Part shown: positions 7,102-9,433 of the stretch, piece by piece | Layout: every line of letters starts with the position of its first letter | Position numbering within the stretch: the stretch's first letter is position 1 | Source of the DNA: Desulfobacterales bacterium | Lineage (GTDB): Bacteria; Desulfobacterota; Desulfobacteria; Desulfobacterales; RPRI01 | NCBI GenBank assembly: GCA_020052975.1 | Contig: JAGVOC010000451.1 | Coordinates: 1-9,433, forward strand | Length of the DNA: 9,433 nucleotides | Direction: 5' to 3' | The notes under the pieces: model-generated | Database searches by the model: none | Told to the model about the DNA's origin: nothing | The model's input: only the letters and a program-made list of their open reading frames with translations | Position numbers and translations under genes: made by a program

Positions 7102-8721
7102 TTACTTTCCTGTGGGCAAGAGCAGTTTGTTCAGATTCTCCATGATCTCCCGATTGAGCGCAATTTCTTCTTTCATCTGCTCCTCCAGCTCCGCCTTGAG
7201 CTTCCCGAATCGTTCCACAAAATCAAAATCATCTTCATCTTCGGGCAGGCCGATATAGCGACCCGGCGTGAGGACGTAATCCTTTTCTCTGATTTCATCC
7301 AGCGTCACCGATTTACAAAAGCCCGGCACATCCTCGTAATTGTCAGTCTTATTGCTCCAGTGGTGGTATGTCTCGGATATTTTGGCAATGTCTTCATCGG
7401 TAAAATCCTTCGTCCTGCGGTTGACCAGATAACCAAGATTACGGGCGTCAATAAACAAAACTTTGTCAAGACGACCTTCTTTCCTGCGAGATAAAAACCA
7501 GAGACAGGCGGGTATTTGTGTGTTCAGAAAGAGTTTTGCCGGAAGATTGACGATGCAGTCAAGAAGTCCGGCTTCAATAATGGCTTTGCGTGTTTCGCCT
7601 TCACCGTTAGTTTTTGACGTAAGAGAACCCTTGGCAAGCACAAAGCCTGCCATGCCTTTCGTAGGCGACATGTGATAGACAAAGTGTTGAATCCATGCGT
7701 AATTGGCATTCCCGGATGGAGGGATACCATACTTCCAGCGGGCGTCATCTTTTAAGAGATCGCCCGACCAGTCGGAATCGTTGAAGGGCGGATTGGCGAT
7801 AATGAAATCGGCTTTCAGGTCTTTGTGTGCGTTATTCAGAAAGGAGCCTTCATTGTTCCACTTGATATTTGAGCTGTCGATCCCGCGAATGGCAAGGTTC
7901 ATTTTGGCAAGACGCCAGGTGGTCTGGTTGGACTCCTGCCCGTAAATAGAAATCCTGTCTAATGGATTTAAGGAGATACCGTTACTTTTATTTTTGTAAT
8001 GGTCCTGATGGGCTTTAATGAACTTTTCGCTCTGGACAAACATGCCACCAGAACCACAGCAAGGATCGAAAACGCGGCCTTCGTACGGTTCGAGCATCGC
8101 AACCAGCAGCTTGACCACGCTTCGCGGAGTATAAAACTGGCCGCCCTTTCTCCCTTCCGCTAGCGCGAACTGTCCGAGGAAATATTCATACACCTGGCCG
8201 AGAACGTCCTTGCTTTGTGCCTCTTCGGTGCCGAGCGCAATCGTGCCGACAAGGTCGATGAGCCCGCCAAGACTTGCCCGGTCAAGGTTCTGTCGGGCGT
8301 AAACCTTGGGAAGAACGCCTTTCAGAGATGGGTTCCGCCGTTCAATGGCTTCCATGGCTTCGTCAACATAGCCTCCAATATCAACTTTTTTACCGTTGTC
8401 GAGAAGGATTTCGGTCTTTTTGGCGTTAGCAGAAATGGGTTTCCAGCGGGCGACAGGCGGGACAAAGAAAACCTTTTCAGCGGTGTATTCGTTCGGATCT
8501 TCCGGGTCGGCCCCCTCGTAATCTCCTTTGCCGTTTACAAGTTTGGAATGCAGGTCTTCAAAAGCATCGGAAATGTATTTTAGAAAAATCAGGCCGAGCA
8601 CAACATGCTTATACTCGGCGGCATCCATGTTTTTACGCAGTTTATCAGCAGACTGCCAGAGAGTTGATTCAATGGATTCATTCTTTTTGGGGGTTTTATC
8701 TTTTGCCTTTCCTCTAGGCAT
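7102..8721 (-). CDS. hsdM: Type I restriction-modification N6-adenine methyltransferase subunit
   Basis: Complete 539-residue HsdM, which with HsdS methylates adenines in the recognition site using SAM and so protects host DNA from HsdR. The N-terminal helical HsdM domain is typical ([15 protein letters not shown], then [20 protein letters not shown] at 36-55). Next comes [14 protein letters not shown] (193-206), the SAM-binding motif [11 protein letters not shown] (219-228), and the catalytic motif IV NPPF (310-313) of gamma-class N6-adenine methyltransferases. The C-terminal [11 protein letters not shown] (481-491) is also usual for the family. No motif is degraded. The start has GAAGGGA at 8727-8733, five to six bases upstream, and lies 36 nt after the enolase stop. 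It is the first gene of the island. No promoter of its own is evident in the short gap; it may be inside eno or transcription may read through. Confidence 0.97.
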   Translation of the reverse strand: MPRGKAKDKTPKKNESIESTLWQSADKLRKNMDAAEYKHVVLGLIFLKYISDAFEDLHSKLVNGKGDYEGADPEDPNEYTAEKVFFVPPVARWKPISANAKKTEILLDNGKKVDIGGYVDEAMEAIERRNPSLKGVLPKVYARQNLDRASLGGLIDLVGTIALGTEEAQSKDVLGQVYEYFLGQFALAEGRKGGQFYTPRSVVKLLVAMLEPYEGRVFDPCCGSGGMFVQSEKFIKAHQDHYKNKSNGISLNPLDRISIYGQESNQTTWRLAKMNLAIRGIDSSNIKWNNEGSFLNNAHKDLKADFIIANPPFNDSDWSGDLLKDDARWKYGIPPSGNANYAWIQHFVYHMSPTKGMAGFVLAKGSLTSKTNGEGETRKAIIEAGLLDCIVNLPAKLFLNTQIPACLWFLSRRKEGRLDKVLFIDARNLGYLVNRRTKDFTDEDIAKISETYHHWSNKTDNYEDVPGFCKSVTLDEIREKDYVLTPGRYIGLPEDEDDFDFVERFGKLKAELEEQMKEEIALNREIMENLNKLLLPTGK

Positions 8722-8726
8722 CTTAT

Positions 8727-8733
8727 TCCCTTC
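8727..8733 (-). promoter_or_regulatory. Ribosome binding site for hsdM
   Basis: The coding strand reads GAAGGGA about five bases before the hsdM ATG, in the 36-nt gap after eno. It supports the chosen start. That gap shows no hairpin, so I see no terminator for eno in it. Confidence 0.6.
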
Positions 8734-8757
8734 ATTAAAACGGTCTTTTTCTCTTAT

Positions 8758-9433
8758 CTAAGTAGTCGGACTAACAAGGTTATACAAAACCTCTCTGCCG
8801 CTAAATACAGCCTCTCGCCCCAGCTCTTCTTCGATTCTGATTAACTGGTTGTACTTAGCCACTCTATCTGTCCTTGAGACCGATCCGGTCTTGATCTGTC
8901 CGGTATTGCATGCAACCACCAGATCTGCAATGGTAGTGTCCTCTGTCTCGCCAGACCTGTGAGAGACAACGGCAGTATACCTTGCCCTCTTTGCCATCTC
9001 AATGGCATCCATTGTTTCCGTTAAGGTTCCTATTTGATTCACCTTTATCAGGATTGAATTTGCAATGCCCTGCTCGATGCCTTTTTTGAATATCCTTGTA
9101 TTTGTTACAAATATGTCATCGCCTACAATCTGTATTCTGTTGCCCAGACGTTCTGTAAGTAGCCTCCATCCATCCCAGTCGTTTTCAGCCAGACCGTCTT
9201 CAATGGATATTATCGGGTATTTTTCAACCAAAGCCGAGTAAAAATTTACCATATCCTCTGAGGACTTCTCAGGTTCCTTTTCGGCTCCTAGTATATATAT
9301 ACCATCTTTGTAAAAGGAACTGGCAGCAGAATCCAGGGCTATGTGAACATCCTTTCCAGCTTTATACCCTGCCTTTTCGATACTTTCCAGGATCACCTCT
9401 ATAGCCTCTTCATTAGAATTCAGGTTTGGCGCA
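8758..9433 (-). CDS. eno: Enolase, C-terminal half (cut by window edge)
   Basis: 224 codons plus one base run in from the right edge to a TAG at 8758-8760. Enolase interconverts 2-phosphoglycerate and phosphoenolpyruvate in glycolysis and gluconeogenesis in the cytoplasm. The fragment starts [24 protein letters not shown], matching the middle of the family, and carries the magnesium ligands in HIALDSA (Asp), [15 protein letters not shown] (Glu) and IVGDDIF (Asp). The catalytic lysine is in [14 protein letters not shown], followed by the [15 protein letters not shown] loop and a second active-site lysine in TGQIKTGS. About 200 N-terminal residues lie outside the window. The GTG at 9396-9394 is an internal valine, not a start. 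The gene is intact as far as seen; hsdM begins 36 nt after it on the same strand. Confidence 0.97.
   Translation of the reverse strand, partial: APNLNSNEEAIEVILESIEKAGYKAGKDVHIALDSAASSFYKDGIYILGAEKEPEKSSEDMVNFYSALVEKYPIISIEDGLAENDWDGWRLLTERLGNRIQIVGDDIFVTNTRIFKKGIEQGIANSILIKVNQIGTLTETMDAIEMAKRARYTAVVSHRSGETEDTTIADLVVACNTGQIKTGSVSRTDRVAKYNQLIRIEEELGREAVFSGREVLYNLVSPTT

Noticed and set aside
8722..8757. Terminator after eno
   Set aside because: The 36-nt gap has no inverted repeat followed by a T-run on the coding strand.
9394..9396. Enolase start codon (GTG)
   Set aside because: The frame stays open upstream to the window edge and matches conserved enolase sequence ([10 protein letters not shown]), so this is an internal valine.

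Overview
The window is almost wholly coding, and every gene I can support lies on the minus strand, so it reads from right to left. It holds a six-gene defence operon built around a complete type I restriction-modification system, placed between two truncated housekeeping genes. At the right edge (8758-9433) is the C-terminal half of enolase. At the left edge (1-534) is the N-terminal part of RsmI, the 16S rRNA 2'-O-ribose methyltransferase.

In transcription order the operon is: hsdM (7102-8721, N6-adenine methyltransferase); a DUF1016/YhcG PD-(D/E)XK nuclease (5861-7015); a small ASCH-domain protein (5481-5864); hsdS (4363-5484, DNA specificity subunit with two target recognition domains); a four-helix-bundle/S23-like protein (3770-4366); and hsdR (540-3770, nuclease plus DEAH translocase). 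From the DUF1016 gene onward the junctions are ATGA, ATGA, ATGA and TAATG overlaps, so the five genes look translationally coupled. The only real intergenic gap inside the operon lies between hsdM and the DUF1016 gene (86 nt from the preferred start), and it contains a perfect 12-bp inverted repeat. No terminator is evident between eno and hsdM (36 nt) or between hsdR and rsmI (5 nt), so the island may be transcribed by read-through from the housekeeping genes.

HsdM, HsdS and HsdR should form a conventional modification/restriction complex: their methylase, nuclease and helicase motifs are intact and none is frameshifted. The three extra genes are what make the locus unusual. A second nuclease and a PUA-like ASCH protein, which could bind RNA or modified nucleotides, sit between M and S; a basic four-helix-bundle protein sits between S and R. 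Two kinds of in-gene repeat are also present: a pair of in-frame palindromic elements in the DUF1016 gene, and a 9-bp (36-bp higher-order) tandem repeat in the four-helix-bundle gene.

Organism: a bacterium of moderate GC. By hand-sampled lines the flanking genes are roughly 40-43% GC, hsdM and hsdR about 50-60%, and the HsdS recognition domains 22-33%. Four-helix 'suffix' proteins and this style of HsdM/HsdR are common in environmental Gram-negative lineages (Nitrospirota, Planctomycetota, Desulfobacterota-like groups), but I cannot place the host from this window and offer that only as a weak guess.
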